NCBI GenBank assembly: GCA_964495655.1
Contig: CAZBWK010000003.1
Coordinates: 1 to 64,000 of the forward strand
Length of the DNA: 64,000 nt
Source of the DNA: JAAYJR01 sp964495655
GTDB lineage: Bacteria; Bacteroidota; Bacteroidia; Bacteroidales; Prolixibacteraceae
Reading direction: 5' to 3'
The notes below the pieces were generated by a model. The model saw only the letters and a program-made list of their open reading frames with translations, was not told the DNA's origin and made no database searches. Below, piece by piece: positions 18,978 through 27,215 of this stretch; the stretch's first letter is position 1, and each line of letters begins with the position of its first letter. A program made the position numbers and the translations under genes.

Positions 18978-19172
18978 ATACTGTTGAAAATGATTTTGTT
19001 GTAGATCCGGGTTTCCTCAAGGAGGTGTTTCAGCTTTGCGGGGAACATGAATTAAGATCTTTGAGGTGTTGAGATCTGAATGAATTCTTTAACAGCGATT
19101 AATATAGTATTTACACTCTGATTAAACAGAGAAAAATGCTTTTTATCTTTTTTTTAAAGATAATTTTTATAC

Positions 19173-19180
19173 TATCTTTG
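19173..19180 (+). promoter_or_regulatory. -7 box upstream of rpsP
   Basis: TATCTTTG matches TAnnTTTG, 26 bases before the rpsP ATG. The T-rich stretch near 19149-19155 is a weak -33. The rest of the 229-base gap after ruvC shows no gene. Confidence 0.55.
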
Positions 19181-19206
19181 CGCCTCGTTATTTAAATTAT
19201 TAATAT

Positions 19207-19818
19207 ATGCCGGTAAAAATGAGATTAGCGCGGCACGGCCGCAAACGTTATGCTTACTACCACATTGTGGTAGCAGATAGCAGGGCGCCACGGGATGGCA
19301 GGTACATTGAGCGGATTGGTTTTTATAATCCGAATACGAATCCTGCTACAATAAATCTCGATTTTGATAAAGCTTATGACTGGCTTACAAAAGGCGCACA
19401 ACCAACCGACACCGTAAGGGCAATTTTGTCTTATAAAGGTGTTCTTTACAAAAAACACCTTATGGGTGGAGTAAAAAAGGGAGCTTTCGATGAAGAGGAG
19501 GCTCAGAGCAGGTTTGAAAAATGGATTACGGAGAAAGAGTCACAAATCCGTGCCAAAAAAGAAAGTATTGAAAATGATGTAGATGCAGCAATGAAAAAAT
19601 TATTGGCTGCAGAAACAAAAAAGAAAGAGGAGAGGGCCGCAGAATTAGCTGCAAGAAATGCTGAACTGGCAAAGGAAGCAGAAGCAAATATTGAGGTTAA
19701 AGAGGAAGAGGTACCTTCAGAAGAAGGTGATGCCGGTGAAGCTGCTGCAGAAACTACCTCAGGAGGAGCTGCAGAAGAGACCGAAAAAACTGACAGTGAA
19801 AAACAGGAAAGTGAATAG
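19207..19818 (+). CDS. rpsP: 30S ribosomal protein S16, long-tailed form
   Basis: 203 residues. The first ~80 residues are the S16 domain (VKMRLARHGRKRYAYYHIVVAD and DRVGFYNP-like IERIGFYNPN), a primary binder of 16S rRNA. The remaining ~120 residues form a highly charged Ala/Glu/Lys-rich tail, predicted helical then disordered. Bacterial S16 is usually ~80-90 residues; tails like this are common in Bacteroidota. The gene has its own -7 box and is closed by a terminator. rimM follows, as S16 and RimM neighbour each other in many bacteria. Confidence 0.96.
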   Translation: MPVKMRLARHGRKRYAYYHIVVADSRAPRDGRYIERIGFYNPNTNPATINLDFDKAYDWLTKGAQPTDTVRAILSYKGVLYKKHLMGGVKKGAFDEEEAQSRFEKWITEKESQIRAKKESIENDVDAAMKKLLAAETKKKEERAAELAARNAELAKEAEANIEVKEEEVPSEEGDAGEAAAETTSGGAAEETEKTDSEKQESE

Positions 19819-19856
19819 CAGACCTGCATTTTAGTTTAAGGATCCGGAAAAATCAT

Positions 19857-19888
19857 AACCACTTGTCATAACGGCAGGTGGTTTTTTT
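19857..19888 (+). terminator. intrinsic terminator after rpsP
   Basis: AACCACTTG (19857-19865) pairs with CAGGTGGTT (19875-19883) with one T-G pair, followed by a run of seven T (19882-19888). Confidence 0.8.
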
Positions 19889-19912
19889 ATAGGTTGAGGC
19901 TTATAAATTCGT

Positions 19913-19920
19913 TATATTTG
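19913..19920 (+). promoter_or_regulatory. -7 box upstream of rimM
   Basis: TATATTTG matches TAnnTTTG and ends six bases before the rimM ATG at 19927. The transcript would be nearly leaderless from that ATG. Confidence 0.5.
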
Positions 19921-19926
19921 TAATGC

Positions 19927-20466
19927 ATGGAAACAATATTGAAAGAAAAATGTCGAAAAATAGGGTTCATCAGGAAGTCACATGGTGTGAAGGGGGAGGT
20001 GATCCTTGAATATGAACCTGCATTGGAGTATTCTGTGGCTCAGGCAAACCGTTTTTTTATTGACTTAGATGGTTTGCTGGTACCTTTTTTTGTGTCTGAA
20101 AACGGACTCCAGCTGAGATCGTTTAGCACTGCACTGGTTAAATTCGACTGGGTGGAAAATGAAAAAGATGCTCACAGGATAACCGGCAGGGAAGTATATC
20201 TTTTTTTAACTGAAGTTGATGATAATTCTTCTTTAGATCTATTTTCCAAACTGGTTAACTATAGCGTATATGATGAAAACAATGAACTTGCCGGTGTGGT
20301 TGCAGCAGTTGATGACTTTTCAGGTAATATTGTCCTGAAAGTGGTTTCCGGATACAAAGAATTTTTAATACCTTACCATGATGAATTGCTGATTTCAATT
20401 GATAAAAAGAAGCAAAAAATAAAAATTCAAATTCCTGAAGGTTTACCGGGAATTAAAGAGGATTGA
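19927..20466 (+). CDS. rimM: ribosome maturation factor RimM
   Basis: 179 residues. It helps assemble the 30S head and binds S19. The N-terminal RimM domain (IGFIRKSHGVKGEVIL, ~12-27) and the C-terminal PRC-barrel-like domain (ending IPYHDELLISIDKKKQKIKIQIPEGL, described by its ends ~140-172) are both present. It lies 108 bases after rpsP but is separated from it by a terminator and has its own -7 box, which is unlike the rpsP-rimM-trmD operons of other phyla. No trmD or rplS follows. Confidence 0.93.
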   Translation: METILKEKCRKIGFIRKSHGVKGEVILEYEPALEYSVAQANRFFIDLDGLLVPFFVSENGLQLRSFSTALVKFDWVENEKDAHRITGREVYLFLTEVDDNSSLDLFSKLVNYSVYDENNELAGVVAAVDDFSGNIVLKVVSGYKEFLIPYHDELLISIDKKKQKIKIQIPEGLPGIKED

Positions 20467-20520
20467 GTAAAAGACCCGTAAAAATAGATAATTGGATTAT
20501 AAATATTTAACAAAGTTACG

Positions 20521-21228
20521 ATGAAGTCAAAAAATTTAATTCTGTTAATGTTATTTCTGGGAATTTGTTTTACAAATATTGTAAATGCAGAAAATCAGGT
20601 TAGAGAGGTGCCCCCCTTTTCGGAGATTTCATTGAGGGTATCCGGAAAGTTATATATCAGGCAAGGTGATGACCAGAGTGTAGAAATATCAGCTAAGGCC
20701 TCCACTATGGAGGAGATTATTACAGAGGTAAGAGGACGTACCTTAAACATTCGCTTTAAGCCTAAAAATTTGATTATAAGCAATTTTAATCCCGGGAATA
20801 TTGAAATTACCGTTACTGTTCCTGAGATCAATGCACTGTCAGTTTCAGGCACGGGAGACATAATAGCCGACAGGCTAGTTAATTCGCGCATAATTGACCT
20901 GACTGTAAGCGGAAGCGGGAATATTTTTATGGATGAATTGAATTCTGAGCGTGTTAAGGCTACAATCTCGGGATCGGGCGACATTGAGATAAAAGGAGGG
21001 AAGATCGTTCAAGAGCTTTCTGTGGTTATAAGTGGTTCGGGAAATGTCAGGGCCGGTAGTTATGAAGCTTCAAGTGTAGATGTTAAAATTGCAGGTTCAG
21101 GAAACTGTGATGTATACACCAATGGTAACCTTAAAGCCAGAGTAGCCGGTTCAGGCAGTGTATATTACCATGGTAATCCATCTGTCGACACTTCAGTGTT
21201 AGGTTCAGGAGTAATTGAAAAAAGATAG
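20521..21228 (+). CDS. DUF2807 (GIN domain) secreted protein
   Basis: 235 residues with a signal peptide (~1-23). The rest is a repetitive right-handed beta-solenoid made of repeats carrying SGSG or AGSG turns (about residues 115, 139, 158, 177, 193, 206 and 230), the hallmark of the DUF2807 head domain. In Bacteroidota these are secreted or envelope proteins of unsettled role; the term auto-transporter adhesin is only a database label. It is 54 bases after rimM with no obvious promoter and may be read through from it. Confidence 0.85.
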   Translation: MKSKNLILLMLFLGICFTNIVNAENQVREVPPFSEISLRVSGKLYIRQGDDQSVEISAKASTMEEIITEVRGRTLNIRFKPKNLIISNFNPGNIEITVTVPEINALSVSGTGDIIADRLVNSRIIDLTVSGSGNIFMDELNSERVKATISGSGDIEIKGGKIVQELSVVISGSGNVRAGSYEASSVDVKIAGSGNCDVYTNGNLKARVAGSGSVYYHGNPSVDTSVLGSGVIEKR

Positions 21229-21348
21229 ATTAAAAATAACATTTGTTAGTATTTTTATGTTTTTTATTGTTTAACTTACCCTTGTTTTTTTTACTCATAT
21301 ATCTAATTGTAAGAAAAGTATAACAATAATTAATTTAAATTTTTATCT

Positions 21349-21786
21349 ATGGGTATGTTAAAAGAATTCAAGAGTTTTGCCATGAAAGGCAATGTTCTCG
21401 ATCTGGCTGTTGCAGTAATTATTGGAGGCGCTTTCGGGAAGATAGTTACTTCATTTGTAAATGATGTTATTATGCCGCCCGTAGGTTTATTGCTGGGCAA
21501 TACCGATTTCAGTAATCTGAGAGTTATTTTAAAAAGAGGGAGCGAAGCAGTGACGGAGGGTGATACGGTGATAGCGCCTGCAGTTGCTGAGGTCTCTCTC
21601 AGGTATGGGGCATTTATTAATACTGTTTTGGATTTTTTAATTGTTGCTCTTGTCATTTTTTTGGTTATCAGGGCATATAACAATTTGAAAAAGAAAGAAG
21701 AGGCGGCTCCGGCACCTCCTCCTGAACCTTCGAAAGAAGAAATTTTACTTAAAGAGATAAGGGATATTTTAAAAGAGAAGAAATAA
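21349..21786 (+). CDS. mscL: large-conductance mechanosensitive channel
   Basis: 145 residues, normal length. The N-terminal helix and first membrane segment carry the MscL signature (EFKSFAMKGNVLDLAVAVIIG, ~6-26, with FVNDVIMPPVG after it), the pore-lining part. TM2 is at ~85-107 and a charged C-terminal helix bundle follows a proline-rich linker. It forms a pentamer in the inner membrane and opens on hypo-osmotic shock. It stands alone and convergent to tsaC. Confidence 0.96.
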   Translation: MGMLKEFKSFAMKGNVLDLAVAVIIGGAFGKIVTSFVNDVIMPPVGLLLGNTDFSNLRVILKRGSEAVTEGDTVIAPAVAEVSLRYGAFINTVLDFLIVALVIFLVIRAYNNLKKKEEAAPAPPPEPSKEEILLKEIRDILKEKK

Positions 21787-21807
21787 GACAACAGATTTTT
21801 TTTATTG

Positions 21808-22371
21808 TTATTTCCGGATAATGTCAATACGTCCGTCGGGCCAGAGTTTTATGATCTCTGACGGGCGTGTTGGCGTTTTATCCTCTTGCCGGTATTGAAC
21901 GATATAGTCTACGCGGGCTTTTATTTTTTCTGAAATTTCGTCAAAACTGGCAGGTGTCTTTTCTGAACTGATGTTTGCCGAGGTTGAAACAACAGGCCTG
22001 CGAAATTTTTGAAGGAGGCGGGTTGTGAATTCTTCTTTGGTAAACCGTATACCAATACTTCCATCTTTGGAAATCAGGTTTGGAGCCAGATTTTTTGCAT
22101 TCGGATATATCACTGTGAGCGGGGCAGTGCTGATCTCTATCAGGTCCCAGGCAATATCCGGAACATCATCTACGTACCGTTCAAGCAGGGCAGGATTTTC
22201 CATAAGTACAAGCATGCTTTTTGAGTCTTCACGCTCCTTGATGCGGTATATTCTTTCTATCGCCTCCCGCTTAGTTGCATCGCAGCCTATCCCCCAGACA
22301 GTGTCTGTGGGATATAAGATAACACCGCCATTTTTTAATGTTTCCACTGCATTTTTTAAGTCCTCAACCAT
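21808..22371 (-). CDS. tsaC: L-threonylcarbamoyladenylate synthase (Sua5/YrdC family)
   Basis: 187 residues, single YrdC domain. It makes threonylcarbamoyl-AMP from threonine, bicarbonate and ATP, the first step of t6A37 modification of tRNAs reading ANN codons. The family signature is clear: GGVILYPTDTVWGIGCDA (~14-31), IKEREDSKSMLVL (~44-56) and the STSANISSEKTP segment (~130-141). The length fits TsaC without the Sua5 C-terminal domain. Its start overlaps the end of the glycosyltransferase gene by eight bases, so the two are co-transcribed. Confidence 0.93.
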   Translation of the reverse strand: MVEDLKNAVETLKNGGVILYPTDTVWGIGCDATKREAIERIYRIKEREDSKSMLVLMENPALLERYVDDVPDIAWDLIEISTAPLTVIYPNAKNLAPNLISKDGSIGIRFTKEEFTTRLLQKFRRPVVSTSANISSEKTPASFDEISEKIKARVDYIVQYRQEDKTPTRPSEIIKLWPDGRIDIIRK

Positions 22372-23485
22372 CTTTCTTTTTTAACAAATTAACATAGACT
22401 GAAACTAATTGTTCAGCAGAAGATTCAGGATGGAACCGGATTGCACGGGTTTTACCTTTATTTATCAGTTCATTTTTTAAGCTGTCATCATTCAGGATAG
22501 TGGAAATTTTGTTGCCTATATCCTTAATATCTTCAGGATCACAAAATAAAGCTGCATCGCCGGCAGTTTCAGACAGTCCTGAACCCAGGGATGCAAGCAC
22601 GGGACAACCACTTGCCATTGCCTCTGTGACAGGCAGTCCGAATCCTTCAAATTTGGAAATATAAGCAGAAAAGGTGGCATTCTGATATAGGACAGCCAGT
22701 TCATTGACCGGCAGGTTTTGAAGAAAAATTATTTTGTTACCTGATGCTCCCGTATCTCTGTATTGTTGCAATTTTTTAAAATAGGAAGTGCGATTACCAA
22801 CAATAACCAGAGGTATGTCAATGCCTGACTCATCGATTCCCTTTATTAGTGAAAGCTGATTTTTCCGGGGTTCGATTGTCCCGACTGTCAGAATATACTT
22901 TTCGGGGATATTGTACTTTTCAAGGATATTTTGTTTATCCTGCTTTTCGAAAAAAGCCGGGTTTACAGGTTGACAGACTACCTCTATCTTATCAGGTGGT
23001 ATACCCAGAAATGTTATGATATCATTTTTTGTCTGGTTACTGATCGCTAGTATTTTATCAGCTACAGTGCAGGCATACTTAAATTTCAGGTGGTAAATCC
23101 TCCTGTCTGCCGGGTTATACAATCCGGGATATCTTATAAAGATCAAATCATGTATTGTTACTACCGATAATATGCCGCTCTTTTTTATACCTGCAGGTAA
23201 TTCATTACTAAGTCCGTGAAAAATATCAGGTTGATGTTTTTTTATTACAGGCACAAGGAAAAAACTCCTCCAAAGAGAGTTCATTCTGACAGAGACCTGA
23301 TTTTTTGGTGTAACAGTTTTAAAATCTGAATGATTTTGAAACAAAGTGTTATCTGTTTTGGGTGAGAAAAGTATATATTCATTCTCGTTGAAATACCTTT
23401 TAAGGGCATTCAGTGTATTCCTGCTATAATTTCCCAGTCCTGAAGAGTTAAGAAAAGCTCTCTTTGCATCAAATCCGATTTTCAC
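22364..23485 (-). CDS. GT4-type glycosyltransferase (glycosyltransferase family 1 domain)
   Basis: 373 residues with the two Rossmann domains of a GT-B enzyme. Recognisable parts are the glycine-rich N-terminal loop (NSSGLGNYSRN, ~12-22), VGTIEPRKN (~200-208) at the start of the second domain and the nucleotide-binding E-x7-E like segment KFEGFGLPVTEAMASGCPVLAS (positions ~284-305). It probably transfers a hexose to a lipid-linked or surface glycan. No polysaccharide cluster surrounds it; its partner is tsaC downstream by overlap and lysA lies 22 bases upstream. Confidence 0.85.
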   Translation of the reverse strand: MKIGFDAKRAFLNSSGLGNYSRNTLNALKRYFNENEYILFSPKTDNTLFQNHSDFKTVTPKNQVSVRMNSLWRSFFLVPVIKKHQPDIFHGLSNELPAGIKKSGILSVVTIHDLIFIRYPGLYNPADRRIYHLKFKYACTVADKILAISNQTKNDIITFLGIPPDKIEVVCQPVNPAFFEKQDKQNILEKYNIPEKYILTVGTIEPRKNQLSLIKGIDESGIDIPLVIVGNRTSYFKKLQQYRDTGASGNKIIFLQNLPVNELAVLYQNATFSAYISKFEGFGLPVTEAMASGCPVLASLGSGLSETAGDAALFCDPEDIKDIGNKISTILNDDSLKNELINKGKTRAIRFHPESSAEQLVSVYVNLLKKKDG

Positions 23486-23507
23486 ATCATATTTTATTTG
23501 TCAGGCT

Positions 23508-24773
23508 TTAAACTTTAAAATCTTTCAATCCTTCAAAATCGACAGTGGCAAAATAATCTTCTATAGTTTCAGGCCGCCTGATCTCTTTAACTTCACCATT
23601 TTCGCGAAGCAGCAACTCGCCTGATCTGAGTTTGCCATTATAGTTAAATCCCATAGCATGCCCGTGAGCTCCGGTATCGTGAATAACTACAATATCACCA
23701 GGTTCAAGCTCAGGCAGCATCCTGTCTATTGCAAATTTATCGTTATTTTCACAAAGTGAACCTGTTACATCATATTTAAAAGTATGGGGTTTATTTTCTT
23801 TGCCGGGAACAGTTATATGATGATATGCCCTGTATATTCCGGGCCTCATAAGGTTTGCCATACTTGCATCCAGTCCTGCGAACATTTTGTATGTTTTTTT
23901 AATATGCAACACCTTGGTTATCAAATATCCGTAAGGTCCGGTAATTGCCCTGCCCGATTCAAAAAATATCTTCAGAGGTGCAAGTCCGTTACCTTCAATC
24001 TTCTCTTCATAAAGTTTTTTAATTCCGGCGCTTACATACTCCAGGTCAACTGCCTTTTGTCCGGGTTTATAAGGAATGCCGATCCCGCCGCCAAGGTTGG
24101 CAAAGTTTATACGCACTCCGGCTTTTTCTGCCACCTCTGCTACCAGGTTAAATAATATTTCAGCAGTTTCAATGAAATAATCAGGGTCAAGTTCATTTGA
24201 GGCAACCATAGTATGCACTCCAAATTGTTTAACTCCTTTGTTCCTTAATATTTTGTAACCTTCAATAATTTGTTCGTGTGTAAATCCATACTTTGCTTCC
24301 TCAGGATGGCCAATGATCAGGTTTCCTTGTTTAAGGTCTCCCGGGTTATAACGCATACAGATCGTTTCAGGAATACCGACATTTTTTTCAAGGTATCCGA
24401 TATGAGAAATATCATCAAGATTGATGATGGCGCCCATATCTTTTGCCAGTTTAAACTCTTCTGCCGGAGTGTCGTTTGAAGTAAGCATTATTTCATCTCC
24501 CGACATACCTATACGCCGGGCCAGTTCAAGTTCAGTTTCTGAACTGCAGTCAATACCGAAACCCTCTTCCCTCAGTATTTTCATCAGGTAAGGATTTGGA
24601 GTTGCCTTTATTGCAAAATACTCTTTAAATCCTTCGTTCCATTCAAATGCCTTTTTAAACCTGAATGCATTAGCCCTGATTGCTTTCTCGTCATAAATAT
24701 GAAAAGGTGTTGGATAGGTTTTTATTATCTCTTCAAGTTGTAATTTTGAAATTGGTATTTTTTTATCTGTCAT
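23508..24773 (-). CDS. lysA: diaminopimelate decarboxylase (variant)
   Basis: 421 residues, fold type III PLP enzyme. It decarboxylates meso-diaminopimelate to L-lysine. The PLP lysine is in YFAIKATPNP (~52-61), the phosphate loop is NLGGGIGIPYKPG (~225-237) and the C-terminal specificity segment is GSLCENNDKFA (~330). The usual HxHIGS segment is replaced by VHTMVASNELDPDYF, so this is a divergent branch. The neighbours (a DapF-like gene 110 bases upstream and dapL beyond it) support the DAP assignment; carboxynorspermidine-type decarboxylase is a less likely alternative. A -7 box lies at 24799-24806. Confidence 0.85.
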   Translation of the reverse strand: MTDKKIPISKLQLEEIIKTYPTPFHIYDEKAIRANAFRFKKAFEWNEGFKEYFAIKATPNPYLMKILREEGFGIDCSSETELELARRIGMSGDEIMLTSNDTPAEEFKLAKDMGAIINLDDISHIGYLEKNVGIPETICMRYNPGDLKQGNLIIGHPEEAKYGFTHEQIIEGYKILRNKGVKQFGVHTMVASNELDPDYFIETAEILFNLVAEVAEKAGVRINFANLGGGIGIPYKPGQKAVDLEYVSAGIKKLYEEKIEGNGLAPLKIFFESGRAITGPYGYLITKVLHIKKTYKMFAGLDASMANLMRPGIYRAYHHITVPGKENKPHTFKYDVTGSLCENNDKFAIDRMLPELEPGDIVVIHDTGAHGHAMGFNYNGKLRSGELLLRENGEVKEIRRPETIEDYFATVDFEGLKDFKV

Positions 24774-24798
24774 ATATATTTTAAGAAATGGTGCTTAA

Positions 24799-24806
24799 CA
24801 AAAATA
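24799..24806 (-). promoter_or_regulatory. -7 box upstream of lysA
   Basis: The minus strand reads TATTTTTG, matching TAnnTTTG, 26 bases before the lysA ATG. No clear -33 box. Confidence 0.5.
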
Positions 24807-24883
24807 TAATATTAATAGTTTTTAATAGAATTGATCTAAATAAAGAGTGAAAGTTTATCGGAGAATTAATAATTATAATAATA

Positions 24884-25744
24884 TCAGCCCAGATCGGCTA
24901 TAAGTTCCCTGCTTAAAGTACCGCTGGCAATCTCCCTGACTTCACCTGTCATTGCAATATTCCAGTTATCATCGATCCCGATCTTCAGATCTCCTCCTGC
25001 CATTTTAATATTCAGTTCAGGTTTTACAATTCCTTTTTTTACCAGTACCGCTGCCACGGCACATGCCGAGCTTCCTGATGCCAGGGTATATCCGGCCCCT
25101 CGTTCCCATATCAGTATCTCAACTTCTGTTGGAGATATAATCCTGGCAAATTGCACATTGATGCGGTTGGGGAAGATCGGATTAGTTTCAATTTGAGGCC
25201 CGAAGGTTAAAAGTTCTTTTTTATCAAGAATATCTTTTATTATGATACAGTGAGGATTACCAACTGATACGCAGTTAATAATATAATCCCTGTATTCAAG
25301 GTTAATGACTTCGTCGAGACACTCTTCTTTACTGCATTTAACCGGAACAGATTCTGAAGAGAACACCGCCTTTCCCATGTCAACTTTAATAATGCGGGCT
25401 TTTCCGTAATTCTCTTCAATTATTTTAGCCTGGACAAGGCCACCCGGAGTTTCTATAGTAAAGCACGGCGATTTTGCAAATTTCAGGTCGTACAGATATT
25501 TTGCAAAAATTCTCAATCCGTTGCCACTCTTTTCTGCTTCAGATCCGTCAGGGTTTAATATCCTTAATCCGAATGCAGCTTTATAACTCGGAACTTTGAG
25601 AAGTATCCCGTCAGAACCAATTCCGTAATGAACATCACAAATTCTTTTTATTGCCTCTGCGGTTAAATCAAATTGTATTTCATTTTGATTTAATACAATA
25701 TAATCGTTCCCTAATCCGTGTGATTTTACAAAGAAATTCTGCAT
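24884..25744 (-). CDS. dapF: DapF-like diaminopimelate epimerase family protein with Ser/Ser active site
   Basis: 286 residues with the duplicated DapF fold. N-terminal HGLGNDYIVL (~9-18), GIGSDGILL (~41-49) and NPHC (~185) are standard. The two catalytic cysteines are not: in the first motif EKSGNG the cysteine is S73, and in the second WERGAGYTLASGSSAC it is S223, with a cysteine only at 228. Canonical enzymes use the cysteine pair to invert LL- to meso-DAP. Divergent transcription from dapL and the nearby lysA argue that it still works on DAP, perhaps by another mechanism or as a different isomerase. The dapF symbol is therefore given by family and context only. Confidence 0.7.
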   Translation of the reverse strand: MQNFFVKSHGLGNDYIVLNQNEIQFDLTAEAIKRICDVHYGIGSDGILLKVPSYKAAFGLRILNPDGSEAEKSGNGLRIFAKYLYDLKFAKSPCFTIETPGGLVQAKIIEENYGKARIIKVDMGKAVFSSESVPVKCSKEECLDEVINLEYRDYIINCVSVGNPHCIIIKDILDKKELLTFGPQIETNPIFPNRINVQFARIISPTEVEILIWERGAGYTLASGSSACAVAAVLVKKGIVKPELNIKMAGGDLKIGIDDNWNIAMTGEVREIASGTLSRELIADLG

Positions 25745-25763
25745 AATTTACTTTTTTGTTTTA

Positions 25764-25771
25764 CAAAAGTA
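25764..25771 (-). promoter_or_regulatory. -7 box upstream of the dapF-like gene
   Basis: The minus strand reads TACTTTTG (TAnnTTTG), 20 bases before the ATG at 25744. Confidence 0.5.
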
Positions 25772-25833
25772 TTAAACATCAGACAATTTTCCCTGCCGAA
25801 AGCCTGTGAATTATGTGCTGAACAATTTATTTT

Positions 25834-25841
25834 TAACTTTG
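25834..25841 (+). promoter_or_regulatory. -7 box upstream of dapL
   Basis: TAACTTTG matches TAnnTTTG, 28 bases before the dapL ATG. Together with the box at 25764-25771 it makes this a divergent promoter region for the two DAP genes. Confidence 0.55.
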
Positions 25842-25869
25842 TAGCTATATACACACGAAAACTAATGAT

Positions 25870-27099
25870 ATGGCATTAATTAATGAAAATTATCTAAAAC
25901 TAAAGGCGGGGTATTTATTTCCGGAAATTGGGAGGAGGGTAGAACAGTTCATCACTTCTAATCCAGGCAGCAAAATTATCAAAATGGGTATTGGCGATGT
26001 TACGCGCCCGCTCGTTCCTTCAGTAATTAATGCATTTCACGAGGGTGTTAAGGAGATGGCTGAACCGGAGTCATTTAAGGGATACGGACCTGAACAGGGA
26101 TACTCTTTCCTGCGTGAGATAATTGCTGAAAATGATTACCAGATGAGAGGGATTGATATTTCTGCTGATGATATTTTTATTTCCGATGGATCAAAATGCG
26201 ATACCGGCAATATTCAGGAAATATTCAGCAGTGACAGTAAAATTGCAATTTGCGACCCTGTTTACCCAGTATATGCCGATACCACTGTCATGTCGGGTAA
26301 AACCGGACCCTGTCAGGCCAACGGTTATTACGAAGGCATCATATATATGCCGTGTACCAGGGAGAACGGGTTTATTCCTGAATTACCCCGGGAAAGGCCG
26401 GATCTTATATTTCTTTGCTACCCCAATAATCCTACCGGTACTGTTGCCTCCACAGAGGAGTTGAAAAAGTGGGTTGACTATGCCGGTAAAAACAGATGTA
26501 TCATATTATATGATGCAGCATATGAGGCTTTTATCAAAGAAGATGATGTTCCACATTCGATATACGAGATTGAGGGAGCTAAAAAGGTGGCAATTGAGTT
26601 TAGGAGTTTTTCAAAAACCGCGGGGTTCACCGGGACAAGGTGTGCATTTGCTGTTGTTCCTGAGGAGTTAAAAGCTTACGATAAATCGGGAAATGCCTGT
26701 TCTGTAAAAGCATTGTGGAACCGGCGGCAGTCAACAAAATTCAATGGTGTTTCCTATCCTGTGCAGAAAGCAGCTTCTGCTGTTTATTCGAAAGAGGGCA
26801 AAAAAGAGGTAGCAGAAGTTATTGACTATTATCTTGGTAATGCAAAAATAATGAAAGAAAGCCTTACAAATGCCGGTTATGAAGTTTATGGAGGTGTTAA
26901 TGCACCATATATCTGGGTAAGGACCAAAGGTGGTATGAAGTCGTGGGACTTTTTCGATAAATTGCTCAAAGAGGCTAATGTTGTCGGAACTCCGGGCTCG
27001 GGCTTCGGCCCTTCAGGTGAGGGATATTTTCGGTTTTCTGCCTTCGCTGACCGTCAGAGTACTGTTGAAGCAATGGAAAGGATTAAAAAACTGGCATAA
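25870..27099 (+). CDS. dapL: LL-diaminopimelate aminotransferase
   Basis: 409 residues, the usual DapL length. It converts tetrahydrodipicolinate directly to LL-diaminopimelate with glutamate as amino donor, by-passing the succinylase route. Class I/II aminotransferase features are present: the N-terminal KLKAGYLFPEIGRRV typical of DapL, KMGIGDVTRPL (~38), CYPNNPTGT (~190), YDAAYEAF (~213) and the PLP lysine in FRSFSKTAGFTGTR (~245). It is divergent from the DapF-like gene. A terminator follows at 27184-27207. Confidence 0.95.
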   Translation: MALINENYLKLKAGYLFPEIGRRVEQFITSNPGSKIIKMGIGDVTRPLVPSVINAFHEGVKEMAEPESFKGYGPEQGYSFLREIIAENDYQMRGIDISADDIFISDGSKCDTGNIQEIFSSDSKIAICDPVYPVYADTTVMSGKTGPCQANGYYEGIIYMPCTRENGFIPELPRERPDLIFLCYPNNPTGTVASTEELKKWVDYAGKNRCIILYDAAYEAFIKEDDVPHSIYEIEGAKKVAIEFRSFSKTAGFTGTRCAFAVVPEELKAYDKSGNACSVKALWNRRQSTKFNGVSYPVQKAASAVYSKEGKKEVAEVIDYYLGNAKIMKESLTNAGYEVYGGVNAPYIWVRTKGGMKSWDFFDKLLKEANVVGTPGSGFGPSGEGYFRFSAFADRQSTVEAMERIKKLA

Positions 27100-27183
27100 T
27101 AAAATACCCTGTGCGACTGATAAGTGATTAATAGTCTTATAATCAGTATAAAAAATATTCAGGGTGAAATAATAAAAGCAGGG

Positions 27184-27207
27184 AGGGTGAACTATTCACC
27201 CTTTTTT
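27184..27207 (+). terminator. intrinsic terminator after dapL
   Basis: GGGTGAA (27185-27191) and TTCACCC (27195-27201) pair perfectly with a three-base loop, followed by six T. It lies between convergent genes. Confidence 0.85.
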
Positions 27208-27215
27208 GATTATTG

